From assembly GCA_035235625.1 (NCBI GenBank), contig CP141141.1, positions 4,578,968 to 4,642,967 of the forward strand: a stretch of 64,000 bases of DNA, read 5' to 3'. The DNA is from Saururus chinensis. Taxonomy: Eukaryota; Streptophyta; Magnoliopsida; Piperales; Saururaceae. The notes beneath the pieces are model-generated. The model was not told the DNA's origin and did no database searches. It saw nothing but the letters and a program-made list of their open reading frames with translations. Position 1 is the stretch's first letter, and each line of letters begins with the position of its first letter. Below, one piece after another: positions 12,295 to 22,539 of this stretch. The position numbers and the translations under genes were made by a program.

Positions 12295-13375
12295 AACCGG
12301 CACCAGAATCCTGCGGAAGTGCCAAATCCAGCGCCGGTGGGAGGTGGGGGTACAGGGGGGTGTGGTGACCAGGGAGACGAGGGGGACCCCGGGAGAGGGA
12401 GGCCGGTGGGGTGGGTGGCTGGATTCCGGTGGGATGCCGGAATCCAGTCCGCCCCCCCTCTCCCTCTATTGAGTGCAAGGGGGATGGGGGGCAAAGGAGA
12501 AGGGAGAGTGGGAGGGCCGGCCACCCCCTCTCTTCCCCGGGTCCGCCCACCTCTGGTGAGAAGGGGGAGGGGGTGGCCGGCCGCCCCCACTCTCTCCCCT
12601 TGGTCCGCCCCCCTCCTTCCCCTCCTCTGGTTTCTAGAGGAAGGGAAGGAGGTGGGCGGACCCGGGGGAGAGAGGGGAAAGAGGAGGCCGGAGAGAGAGG
12701 GCCGGATTCCGGGTCCCTGCCAGAATCCGGCCCCCCATAGTCCTGGCCTCCCTCGCGCTGCCCCATCTCCACCGGAATCGCCCCCCTCCTCTGAAACAGA
12801 GAAGGGGAAGGGAGGAGGACCCGGGGAGAGAAGGGGGGGAGGAGGGAGAGGGAGGCCGGGATTGTAAGCACCGGGTAGATAGGGCCAGAGGCAGACGCAA
12901 GGTTGCAAGGATTGGAGCGCAACGGGGTGGCCGGGACCGGAGCAGAGCGGGGTGGTCTAGACTGGAGCGGAGCGGGGTGGCAGGGGCCGGAGCGAATATA
13001 TGTGGCCAAGACCGGATGCAAGTGGCGGAAGGCGGCTAAATGGTGGGGCAGAGGAGGGGAGGAGCGGCCAGGAGTGAAGCCGAGACTGCAAGGGCCGGGG
13101 ACGGTTGCGGGGTGCCTGGGACCTGATTGGAGAGGGGATGCCGGGGCCATAGCAGATCGGGGTGACTGCGGCCGGACGCAGGCGGCAGAAGGCGTCTAAG
13201 GGTGGAGGACAAGAGGGGAGGAGCGGCGGGGGGTGTGGGGTGGACAGAGCCAAACGGGCGGCGGAAGGGAGACAGATGATGGCAGCGAAAGGTCGGCAGC
13301 AGAGGGCAGACGATGGCAAGAGATGAGGGTGTTGAAGAAAACACCAGCGCGGGCCATTTTCGCCTGGTGAGTGCG
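12295..13375. repeat. GC-rich, low-complexity core of the CACTA element
   Basis: About 1.1 kb of strongly G-rich plus-strand sequence in an AT-rich element, with internal repetition such as GGAGCGGAGCGGGGTGGC near 12960. Long open frames exist on both strands (for example 12287-13150 minus), but they overlap in several frames, are Pro/Gly/Arg-rich and show no domain. I regard them as by-products of composition. Whether the block was captured from a host gene or grew by repeat expansion cannot be told here. Confidence 0.6.
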
Positions 13376-13540
13376 CGAAAAATTTACCTGCGTTTAACGA
13401 CGCTTATTAAGTGTCACAAATGGAAATCATTTGCGACACTTAGATCAAGCATCACATAAAATAATTTTTACCGACGTTTCCAAAACGTCGCAATTATTTA
13501 ATTAATTGCGACGCTTTTTAAAACATCGCAAAAACCATAA

Positions 13541-15150
13541 CTTTCTCCCCCACCTCCTCTCTCTACATATTCTCTCTCCCCCCTCTCTCTCCTCTCTCAC
13601 CCTCTCTCTCCTCTCTCACCCTCTCTCTCCTCCCTCTCTCTCCTCTCTCACCCTCTACTCTCTCTCTCTTCCCTCCCCTCTCCTCTCTCTTCCCTCCCCT
13701 CTCTCTCTCTTCCCTATCCTCTCACTCTCTCTTCCCTCCCCTCTCTTCTCTAATTTCAAATTTTAAGATTTTTTATTCTTTAAAATTAATTTTAAAAAAT
13801 AAGAAAAAGAATTAAATAAAAATACTAATAGCAACGTATAGTTATATATGTCGCTATTAGGACACGTATTAGTGATGTATACTCTTATACGTTGCTAATA
13901 CTATATGTCGCTATTAATATTTTATTTTTATTTTATTTTTTTTTATTTTAAAAATAAAAAAAATCAAAAAAATTAAAATAATATTCTTCTCTCTTTTCCC
14001 TCCCCTCTCTTCTCTCTCTTCCCTCTCCTCTCTCTCTCTCTCTTCCCTCTCTTCTCTCTCTCTCTTCCCTCCCCTATCTCTCTCTCTTCCATCCCCTCTC
14101 TCTCTCTCTTCCCTCTCCTCTCTCTCTTTCCTCCCCACTCTCTCTTCCCTCCCTCTCTCTCTCTCTCTTCCCTCCCCTCTCTCTCCTCTAATTTCAAAGA
14201 TTTTTTATTATTTAAAATTAATTTTAAAAAATAAGAAAAAGAATTAAATAAAAATACTAATAGCTACTTATAGTTATATATGTCGCTATTAGTACACATA
14301 TTAGCGACGTGTACTCTTATACGTCGCTATTGCATGTACTAATAGCGACGTATAAAACTATATGTTGCTATTAATATTTTATTTTTATTTTATTTTTTTA
14401 TTTTAAAAATTAAAAATTTAAAAAATCAAAATAATATTCTTCTCTCTTTTCCCTCCTCTCTCTCTCTTCCCTCTCCTCTCTCTCTCTTCCGTCTCTTCTC
14501 TCTCTTCCCTCTCCTCTCTCTCTTCCCTCCCCTCTCTCTCTCTCTCTTCCCTCTCCTCTCTCTCTCTCTTCTCTCTCCTCTCTCTATCTCTTCCCTCCCC
14601 TCCCTCTCTCTCTTTCCTCTCCTCTCTCTCTCTTCCCTCTCCTCTCTCTCTCTCTTCCCTCTCCTCTCTCTCTCTTCCCTCCCTCTCTCTCTTCCCTCCC
14701 CTCTCTCTCCTCTAATTTCAAATTTCAAAGATTTTTTATTATTTAAAATTAATTTTAAAAAATAAGAAAACAAATTAAATAAAAATACTAATAGCAATGT
14801 ATAGTTATATACGTCACTATTAGGACACGTATTAGCGATGTATACTCATATACCTCGCTACTACATATACTAATAGCGATGTATAACACTATACATCGAT
14901 ATTAGTATTTTTTTATTTTAAAAATAAAAAAATTAAAAAAAATTGAAAAAATTGAAAGTAATATTCTTCTCTCTTTTCCCTTCCCTCTCCTCTCTCTCTC
15001 TTCCCTCCCATCTCTCTTTGTCTTCTCTCTCCTCTCTCTCTCTCTTCCCTCTCCTCTCTCTCTGTCTTCTCTATCCTCTCTCTCTCTTCCCTCCCCTCTC
15101 CTCTCTCTCTCTTCCCTCTCCTCCCTCTCTCTCCTCCCTTTCATTATTTA
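13541..15150. repeat. Tandem 0.45-0.53-kb units with polypyrimidine tracts
   Basis: Each unit starts with ATATTCTTCTCTCTTTTCCC (13981, 14434, 14961; a first truncated unit starts near 13541). It continues with about 200-270 bases of almost pure C/T on the plus strand, then TCTAATTTCAAA, an AT stretch and a block of TAATAGC/GTCGCTATTA palindromes. About 3.5 copies are present, with periods 453 and 527. Confidence 0.88.
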
Positions 15151-15334
15151 TATTATATATATATATATATTATATAAATAGTGAAAGTTTAATCTATTAT
15201 TAACACTAGTTTTTATTAAAATTTTAATATTTATTGTATATATAAATAGTAAATAATGAAAAAAATATATTATATTTAGGAAGTTTATTATAATTTTTTT
15301 AATATTTATTTATTAAATAAAATTAATTAATAAA

Positions 15335-15915
15335 GTTATTAGCGACACTTAATAATAGACGTCGCTATTAGCAATGGTATTAGCGACGCTTCTATATAAG
15401 CGTTGCGACTAGTTTACATTTTTTTATTTTTCTTTAATTCATCACTATTAGTGACGGTTAAAGAAGCGTCGCTAATACTTGAAATTTTTTATTTATTTTT
15501 ATTTTTAATTCATAACTATTAGTGATGCTGCACTAAGCGTCGCTAATAGTAGCCTTATTTGCAACGCTTCTCTATAAGTGTCGCTATTGCATAAGCTATT
15601 AGCGACGCTTACAAAAGCATTACTAATAGTCATAATATTTTTCTTTTTTTATTTAAAATATATACCTTTTAGCGACAGTTGTAGAAAACTTCGCAACTAG
15701 GGGGCACTATTAGTGACGCGTATAATAAAGTGTTGCTAATATGATCAGTATTAGCGACGCTTTTAGGTAAGCGTCTCTAATATATGATTATTCGTGACGC
15801 ATACATAAATGCATCGCTAATAGTTCTTTTATTGGCGACGCTTTGGATACGTCGCAAATAGTTATCTTTAGCGACGCTTAGCTAAGCATCGCTAATAAAT
15901 GTGTCGCTAATATTA
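15335..15915. repeat. Right subterminal palindrome array of the CACTA element
   Basis: Dense AGCGACGCTT...AAGCGTCGCTAAT motifs up to the right terminal repeat, matching the left array in motif and spacing. Confidence 0.9.
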
Positions 15916-15988
15916 CATTTTGTTGTAGTGATGGTTCAGTTAGGAATTGTTGCATCCTCTAGCCAATTTTGGGTCTGGGGGTATGACA

Positions 15989-16290
15989 AGTGGTAAACAT
16001 TTTGACAACAATATTAAAACAATTTAACAACATTGTCAAATTTTCTTTTAAAAAAATGATCACACAATTTAATTCTATGAGACAAAACCGCTTTATTTAT
16101 ACCTTTTGATTTTGATTTTAATGCTTTTGTCAAAATGACCTAAGAAACAATACAATGTTAAGTTATTTATAACAATGTCAAAATGTTTAAATAATTGTAT
16201 CAAAGCGTTTAAACAATAGTATTAAAATGTTTTGACAATGGTGTTTAATTGTTTTGACAACAATGTTAAATATTTTAACATTGTTGTGAA
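15989..16290. repeat. Degenerate AACA/TGTT-type repeat, right part
   Basis: Continuation of the array seen at 9096-9181: ATTTTGACAACAATATTAAA, AATTTAACAACATTGTCAAA, TTTGACAATGGTGTTTAA. Together with the left part it shows the unoccupied target of the solo LTR. Confidence 0.65.
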
Positions 16291-17600
16291 AATATTTTGG
16301 TCAGTTGGTAAAAATCTTATAACTTTGTTTAGATCTTGTGCAGACTTAAACATAAGAAAACAACATACAAAAAGACCCAAGATGATAGTGGTGTTATGCA
16401 TACCACACAGGCTAGAGAGAAGATGGAGGCTAGGCCTTTCTATGTAACGAAAGGGTTAACATGTCAAAGGCAATTTCTAGAGCACTTTGTCTTGAATTGG
16501 TGTTTTATATGTACATCAAAGACACAATTTGTTTATGATTTCATAGTTCACTAAGGACTAGCATTACACTTCTATAACAAAGAAGTGCAATGTATAAGCA
16601 AATTGATCTAAATTTCTAGTAAAGTAGAACTCAAAAATAAAAAAAATATTACAACATGCAAAATAGCCAACCATGAGCTTTTTTACCAGAAATAGAACCT
16701 TAATTCAATTCAATCACTTGCCAAAGAGCAATCTCATGAGGCCTCAAAACACAAGATCGCACTTATCGAGCTACTCTGATACAATAGTTAAAACTATTTA
16801 AGTGTTGTCAACGTGTTTTGATACTATTATTTATTGGGTCGTTTTCACATAAGCATCAAAATAAAAAGGTTTAAACATTGTGCCAAACTCTATCAATTGT
16901 TTCTTTTGAAGTAGGGAGAAATGTTGTAACATTCCCCTGCCTTCTAAGGTGAGAAATGCCATCTTGATGATTAATTTGCTATACAAATGTTGGCTGTATA
17001 GAACATAGTTGCCTTGTTCCAATTTGTCGGTTTCGTTCATCCAATCAAATAGTACCGAGAGTGAAGGGCATATGCAATATTTGCAAGCGAGCAAATGGAG
17101 GGGATCATCTCACGCCTTGACAGCTCTAGGCAGATGTTATCACTTATCGTTTAGGAAGGCATTTTTCAATTGAAAACAACCTAATTTATGGAGCAAAATT
17201 TAATGGTGATAGGGGTTAAATGCAATTTACTTTAAGAAGTGAAAGGAAAGGGGGGTAGCCGAGTGATTTAAACCCTCCTGCCCCTGATTTGTGTGCACTA
17301 TTGTCCAACAGCTTGCGATGTACCCGACACACGAGCCCACAAATGCGCAGGGCACATTCTGAAGAGTAGTGAAAACTCTTTACCGGAGTCTGACCAGAAA
17401 GGCACATAAGCTAAAAGCTATAGTTTAGTTTAGGCCCCATTTTTCCTCCCTCTTACAAATGTTAATTAAATTTGCAACCTGTTTATGCTACTTGGACAAA
17501 CTTAAAACATTAAGAGGCAGATCTACTGTCAAAAAACAAACTTGTACACTTAATTCCCCGTACACTTCCAAAAGGTATTTTCAAAAAATAGTACTCTTAT
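16291..17600. other. Intergenic, no gene recognised
   Basis: Several short open frames (for example 16831-17094 minus) but no domain, splice pattern or codon signal that I can support. Confidence 0.5.
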
Positions 17601-17850
17601 TCTTTCTAAGTACTGAATTTGCTTTGCTTGACTTTGGTAGAAAAGTGGGATTTGGGCCTATAGACCACAGACATAGAAATTGGCAGGTCATTGCGATGGC
17701 CACAGCTACGAACTTGTAAATCACTGAGAGAATCTTATTTTCAAAATACTGAATTTGCTTTGCTTGACTCTGGTGGAATAGTGGGATTTGGGCGTATAGA
17801 CCACGGAAATAGAAATTGACAAACAGGTGATTGCAATGCCCTTGATTTGA
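17601..17850. repeat. 136-bp tandem duplication
   Basis: TACTGAATTTGCTTTGCTTG occurs at 17611 and 17747, followed in both by GTGGGATTTGGGC.TATAGACCAC and ATAGAAATTG. The two units are similar but not identical, so it is not recent. Confidence 0.85.
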
Positions 17851-17964
17851 GTGATAATCTTGACTCCATCTATCACTTGTCTCCAACTCGTAAGTGCTCA
17901 TGACCCAAGTCTTTCAAGTCATCTCTTTTATCCCTCATCTCCAACACTAGTCACCCTTGCATTA

Positions 17965-18815
17965 TGTAGAGTGGCCGGCCAGCAGCGGAAGCAGTGGTGG
18001 GAGAGGATGGCGCACAAAAAATTGAATCTTTAAACAAGATCTACACATACATGCAATTCTAATTACAATTAGCAATAACCATGCATATATTATTTAATCA
18101 AAGGAAGATATAATTAACATGGAATTAATACGTACTAACCTTGGGCTTGATCCAGCCCTAGCACGCCCTCTTCTTAAAGATCTAATCCACCAAATGATAG
18201 ATCTACTCAAACAAACAAGAGAAGCAAGGATTACCTTCAACGATTTATGTGTTGATCCCTTCTAGCCTTGATCTTGGAGTCAATTTCAGCAAAGCCTCTC
18301 TTTCAAGCCTCAAATCAGTGAGCTCTTCTTCCAACCTTGCACTACACACCGTAGGAGAAGGAAGGGAACTTCTAGAGGAAGAAGAAGGGGCGGCCAACTC
18401 TAGTACAAGAGAAAAACCACAACCCAACAAAGGAGAGAGGAGGGGGGCGACCTTGAGAGAGAGAGAGAAGGGGAGAGGGGATGAATTCAAAATGAATTCT
18501 TAGATCCACCAAAGAGGGGGGCGTCCCATTTCAGTTTGGGAATAAGGGAGAATATTCTCCCTTATTCTCTCCCTCTCCATAAATCTCCTTCCTTTTCATA
18601 TATGGCACGTGCCAGAAATGGACATCCTCTCATGGGCTTACTGAACGGGCTCAAGACAATGGGCTTAGATGCTAAAACACTGGCTTACACAAAGGGTCAT
18701 ACACAACGGGTGCGGGCTCTGTCTCACAGAGCCTGCGGAGGCCTGACCCCCCTGCACATGGCCAAGCCCGCGACAGGGTCGACCCCACGCTTACTACGTG
18801 TCCTACCCTCCAACA
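17965..18815 (-). mobile_element. Possible solo LTR, about 0.85 kb
   Basis: On the minus strand the block starts TGTTGGAGGGTAGGACACG and ends near CTTCCGCTGCTGGCCGGCC...TCTACA, a tail style common in copia LTRs (CTTCCGCTGC). A palindrome GGGAGAATATTCTCCC lies at 18547-18562. No clear target-site duplication was found (CATTA on the left, CCTAA on the right), and no internal domains are present. Boundaries and class are uncertain. Confidence 0.35.
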
Positions 18816-19221
18816 CCTAATTCACGCAACTGGGCCCCACAATGTGTAAATGCACACCTAGATGTATGTCTAGTGTACGTGTGTGACATGTGTGGGTCCC
18901 ATACGAATTATGTGTAACGAGGAATCAAGTGGTGTTGGTGTGTCCGCCCCCACCACCCTTGGACCACGTGACCCATGCCGTTCACCCGAACCGCGACACA
19001 TTGGACCAAACCGGGCCTGAGCCCATACCATGGTCCAACACATTATTGGCCGTAGTCCATAAGCTTGGCCCGTCAACCACGCTCAACATAGTTGTTGCTG
19101 AATGGTGTAGTAATCAACAATGTTTTTCCTTAAGACGAGTTTGTCCCTCCATCTCTGCCCCCACGCACAAAGTAAAAGAGTGATGTAAGGAGTGAAGTCT
19201 TTGATTTCATTTTCATCCGTC
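18816..19221. other. Upstream region of the receptor-like protein gene
   Basis: No gene recognised. Moderately GC-rich and transposon-like to about 19080, then ordinary promoter-type sequence leading to a TATA box. Confidence 0.4.
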
Positions 19222-19228
19222 TATAAAT
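19222..19228 (+). promoter_or_regulatory. TATA box of the receptor-like protein gene
   Basis: TATAAAT 77 bases before the start codon at 19305, leaving room for a short 5' leader. This suggests the gene was once a normal transcription unit with its own promoter. Confidence 0.6.
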
Positions 19229-19304
19229 GCTGCCACCGATCGGAGGCATGCATGCTACTCTCATTCCCCTTCAACATTCGATCACTAGAAAGATTTGAAC
19301 GAGG

Positions 19305-22300
19305 ATGGAAAAATACTGCATCAATCACCGTGCACTTGTAGTATTCTTCTGTACACTGCTATTAGCAGTCTGCGATGGCACGGACGGACATAAAAATGTG
19401 GGTTGCCACCAGCATGAGAGGGAAGCCCTCCTCAGATTCAAAAGTGGACTCATCGACCCCAACAATAACCTTGCGTCATGGGGTCTGCTCTCGGATTGCT
19501 GCAAATGGAGCCGAGTCACTTGCGATAACGAAACCGGGTATGTTCTCCAACTCAACCTACGCGGGACGTGCGACTATGATGAGCTTGGTGTAGACAACAA
19601 TCATTGTTTATACTTGATTGGCCAATTAGACCCTGTGTTGCATGAATTGAAGCATCTCCATTTGTTGGATTTGAGCAACAATGGCTTATTTGGTGGCCAA
19701 ATTCGGAGCTTCTTGGCTTTTTTCAAGGAGCTGAAGCTTTTGAACTTGTCCTATTCAGGCTTTAGTGGGGAAATTCCCCACCAACTTGGAAATCTCTCCA
19801 AGCTTGAACATTTGGATCTTTCAGCATCAGATTATGATGCTAAAATAGACAGTGACTAACTTCAGTGGTTGAAGGGGATGACTTCTTTGAAGCACCTTGC
19901 AATGGACTCCGTGAATCTATCTAAGACAGGGATGGGTTGGATACATGCTTTCAGCACTCCCCCTTTTCTTTCTGAGTTGTATCTGAGCAATTGCGGTCTT
20001 CATAATCTTCCTCAACCTCCATCTTCTGCCAACTTCACATCTCTTCGCATTTTGGATCTTAGTGGGAATCAACTTGGTGTGAGCAGTTTAGCATTTCTAG
20101 CTAACATGAGTAGCATTGAGTCAATATACCTCTCCAGGAATTACTTTCAAGGGCCTTTCCCTCATTACCTTAAAGAGCTACCTCACTTGCAGTTGCTAGA
20201 TGTTGAATCCTGTGGCACGGCTGGAAACTTGTCCGAGTTGCTGGAAGGAGGATGGAGAAGTATTAAGACCTTGAAACTCTCATCTAATTTTTTCAAAGGA
20301 GAAATCCCATGTTCAATTAGCAACCTCAGTTCCCTTGACTTATCATTTAATCTGTTGCGGGGAAATATTCCCAGTTGCATAGGACATCTTACATTTATTA
20401 AACAACTAGATCTTTCAAGTAACGAGCTACATGGGCCCATTCCTACTATTTTTGGACATCTTACATCTCTTGAATAATTAGATCTTTCAAGTAATGAGCT
20501 ACGTGGGCCCATTCCTACTATTTTTGGACATCTTTCATCCCTTAAAGATTTAAGCCTTAACAATAATAAATTACATGGGCCCATTCCCACAAATTTTGGA
20601 AAGTTGTCAAAGTTGAAATATGCTAACATGGGCTATAACTACTTGACCGGTATTCTGAATGAGACTCATTTTGAAGAGCTTTGGAGTTTGACATACATCG
20701 ACCTCTCATCAAATGAATTGGTATTTAGCATAAAAAGCAATTGGATCCCACCATTCCAGCTTGGGTATCTCCATATATCATCATGCTTTTTAGGACTAAA
20801 TTTTCCACAATGGCTAAAAACGCAAAAATCCCTGAAGCGACTAGATTTTTCCAATACGAGCCTTGGGGGCTCTCCACCGTCTTGGTTTTGGAATCTCACT
20901 TCCCAACTAGAACTTCTTATCTTGAACAATAACAAAATTCAAGGCCAATTGCCAGATCTATTTGCCCTTAACTCTGCTATTTTTGTTTATATGAGTTTCA
21001 ACCTCTTCTCAGGTCCTATACCTTGTCTACTCAACCCTTTTTACTTACGCTACCTAAATCTTTCAAATAATCAACTCATTGGACCCATTCCTGAGAACTT
21101 CACTGGTGCGAGTCACCTACTTGCGATCTCTCTTTCAAGAAACCGAATTCATGGCGCAATTCCATCATGGTTTGGCAGGATGGAACAACTTTATCTTCTT
21201 GACCTTTCTCATAATCAACTAAGTGGGTCAATTCCAATGAACTTGGGTAATTGCACTTCTCTCCAAATAATTGATTTGAGTGATAACTTTTTACGAGGAG
21301 CTGTACCTGGGTCTTTTGGTCAACTCACAAGCCTTTTGTCTCTACACTTGAACAAAAATACTCTATCTGGAAAGTTATCTTTGTCCCTTCGAAATTGTTC
21401 AGCGATGCATTTACTTGATGTGGGAGACAACAACTTCTCAGGGAGCATTAAACCTTTGATCAGTGATGGCCTCATGAACACAAGAGTTCTTAGATTGCGG
21501 TCAAACAATTTTACGGGGAAAATACCATCCAATATATCATATATGTCATCTCTTCAATTTTTTGATATATCCAACAATTACTTGTCAGGTTTGATTCCTA
21601 CAAGTTTGGGAAAGCTCACTGGAATCACTAGAGTCAAGAGAATAAGAGAACCATGGATTTATGGAGTGACTTGCTTTCATTCAAGTTGTTATGATTTTGT
21701 AGAATACTTGTCTTTATTGACTAAAGGCAAGATGCTCGAGTACAAGAATATCCTTGACCTTGTCACAAGCATTGATCTTTCGAGCAATCGTTTTTATGGA
21801 CCAATTCCAGATGAATTAACAAGGCTTGGTGGATTGTTCTCCTTGAACTTATCAAATAATCACTTGAGTGGGAAGATTCCTTGGAACATTGGGAGTTTGA
21901 AATCACTGGAGTCTCTTGATTTGTCAAATAACCAACTTACTGGTGAAATTCCAAGTAGCTTATCTGGATTATCATCATTGAGCAAGCTGAATTTGTCAAA
22001 CAATGATTTACGAGGAAAAATTCCTTCAGGAAATCAGCTTCAAACACTTGATGATCCATCTATTTATTGTGGAAATCAGGATCTCTGTGGTGCTCTGCTT
22101 GCAAAAGATTGTCCAAGAAATGAAACAGGTACAACTGAATATGACAGTGAAGGAGGACATGATGCGATATGGTTATGCATAGGCCTTGTACTTGGCTTTG
22201 TAGTAGGTTTTTGGGGATTATCTGGTCTTCTCATCTTCAAGAAGTCTTTTAGAATCTTGTACTTCAGTTTCTTTGATGCTCTCGGTGATAAGATTTTTAT

Positions 22301-22358
22301 CTTAGTTACATTAACTGCAGCTAAACGGAAAAAGAACAATGAGAAAAACAGAGGGTGA
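19305..22358 (+). pseudogene. LRR receptor-like protein (EIX/Ve type), two in-frame stops
   Basis: Single-exon gene for a cell-surface receptor-like protein of the kind that senses microbial signals and pairs with co-receptor kinases. The frame stays constant over 1018 codons but is cut by TAA at 19857-19859 (codon 185) and TAA at 20475-20477 (codon 391). Order: signal peptide (1 to about 25), LRRNT_2 cap with Cys34 and the CCKW motif (65-68), a long array of extracellular LRRs (LDLSxNxLxGxIP), a short non-LRR island before the last LRRs, an acidic spacer, a transmembrane helix (about 954-978) and a 39-residue tail with no kinase. The second stop sits where LE(Q)LDLS is expected, consistent with CAA to TAA. 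It is probably a recent pseudogene, since no frameshift is present. Partial products from 19305 (secreted LRR fragment) or 20604 (584 codons) are conceivable. Confidence 0.88.
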
Positions 22359-22391
22359 CAAAAGAAAGTGTGAAAGAAATAAGTTTTTGCA

Positions 22392-22530
22392 GTTGTTTAA
22401 GCTTTGAACTTTTGGGTGTGTTTGTAAGATGTACTACTTTTTAAGTTTTAGTAGCTGTTTAAGCTGTGAACTTTTGGGTGTGCTTGTACCATCTACTATT
22501 TTGATTAAGCTTTGAACTCTTGGGGCTGTT
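22392..22530. repeat. Short tandem repeat after the receptor-like protein gene
   Basis: About 2.3 copies, roughly 60-65 bases each, of GTTTAAGCTTTGAACTTTTGGGTGTG-like sequence in the likely 3' UTR. Confidence 0.75.
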
Positions 22531-22539
22531 TTTTCATCT

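Larger units (their letters stand above)
11779..15930. mobile_element. Non-autonomous CACTA (En/Spm) transposon, 4152 bp
   Basis: Terminal inverted repeats CACTATAACAAAA (11779) and, read on the other strand, CACTACAACAAAA (ending 15930) match at 12 of 13 bases. The element is flanked by a perfect 3-bp duplication ATG (11776-11778 and 15931-15933), the CACTA hallmark. Subterminal regions are packed with palindromic AGCGAC/GTCGCT motifs, the usual transposase-binding arrays. I found no TNPD/TNPA-type transposase. The interior is a 1.1-kb GC-rich block followed by tandem units of CT-rich tract plus subterminal-like motifs, so it must depend on a transposase made elsewhere. Confidence 0.93.
9182..15988 (+). 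mobile_element. Solo LTR (2.65 kb, Ty3/gypsy type) interrupted by a CACTA element
   Basis: Starts TGTAAGATCCGGTAATTC and ends GGGTCTGGGGGTATGACA. It is flanked by AGTGT (9177-9181) and AGTGG (15989-15993), a 5-bp target-site duplication with one mismatch. After removing the CACTA transposon (11779-15930) and its duplicated ATG, about 2652 bp remain. There is no internal gag-pol, primer-binding site or second LTR, so this is a solo LTR. The length and the TGTAAGA...GACA ends resemble long Tekay/Del-type LTRs. A TATAAATA box at 9560-9567 fits the LTR promoter in this orientation. Confidence 0.75.

Noticed and set aside
12162..13344. Long overlapping open frames on both strands (up to 287 codons) in the CACTA core
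   Set aside because: They overlap in several frames, are Pro/Gly/Arg-rich, lack domains and arise from GC-rich repeats without stop codons.
17250..17400. Possible tRNA or tRNA-derived SINE (GGTAGCCGAGTGATTTAAACC resembles a tRNA-Ser A box)
   Set aside because: No convincing B box, cloverleaf or poly(A)/T tail could be found downstream.
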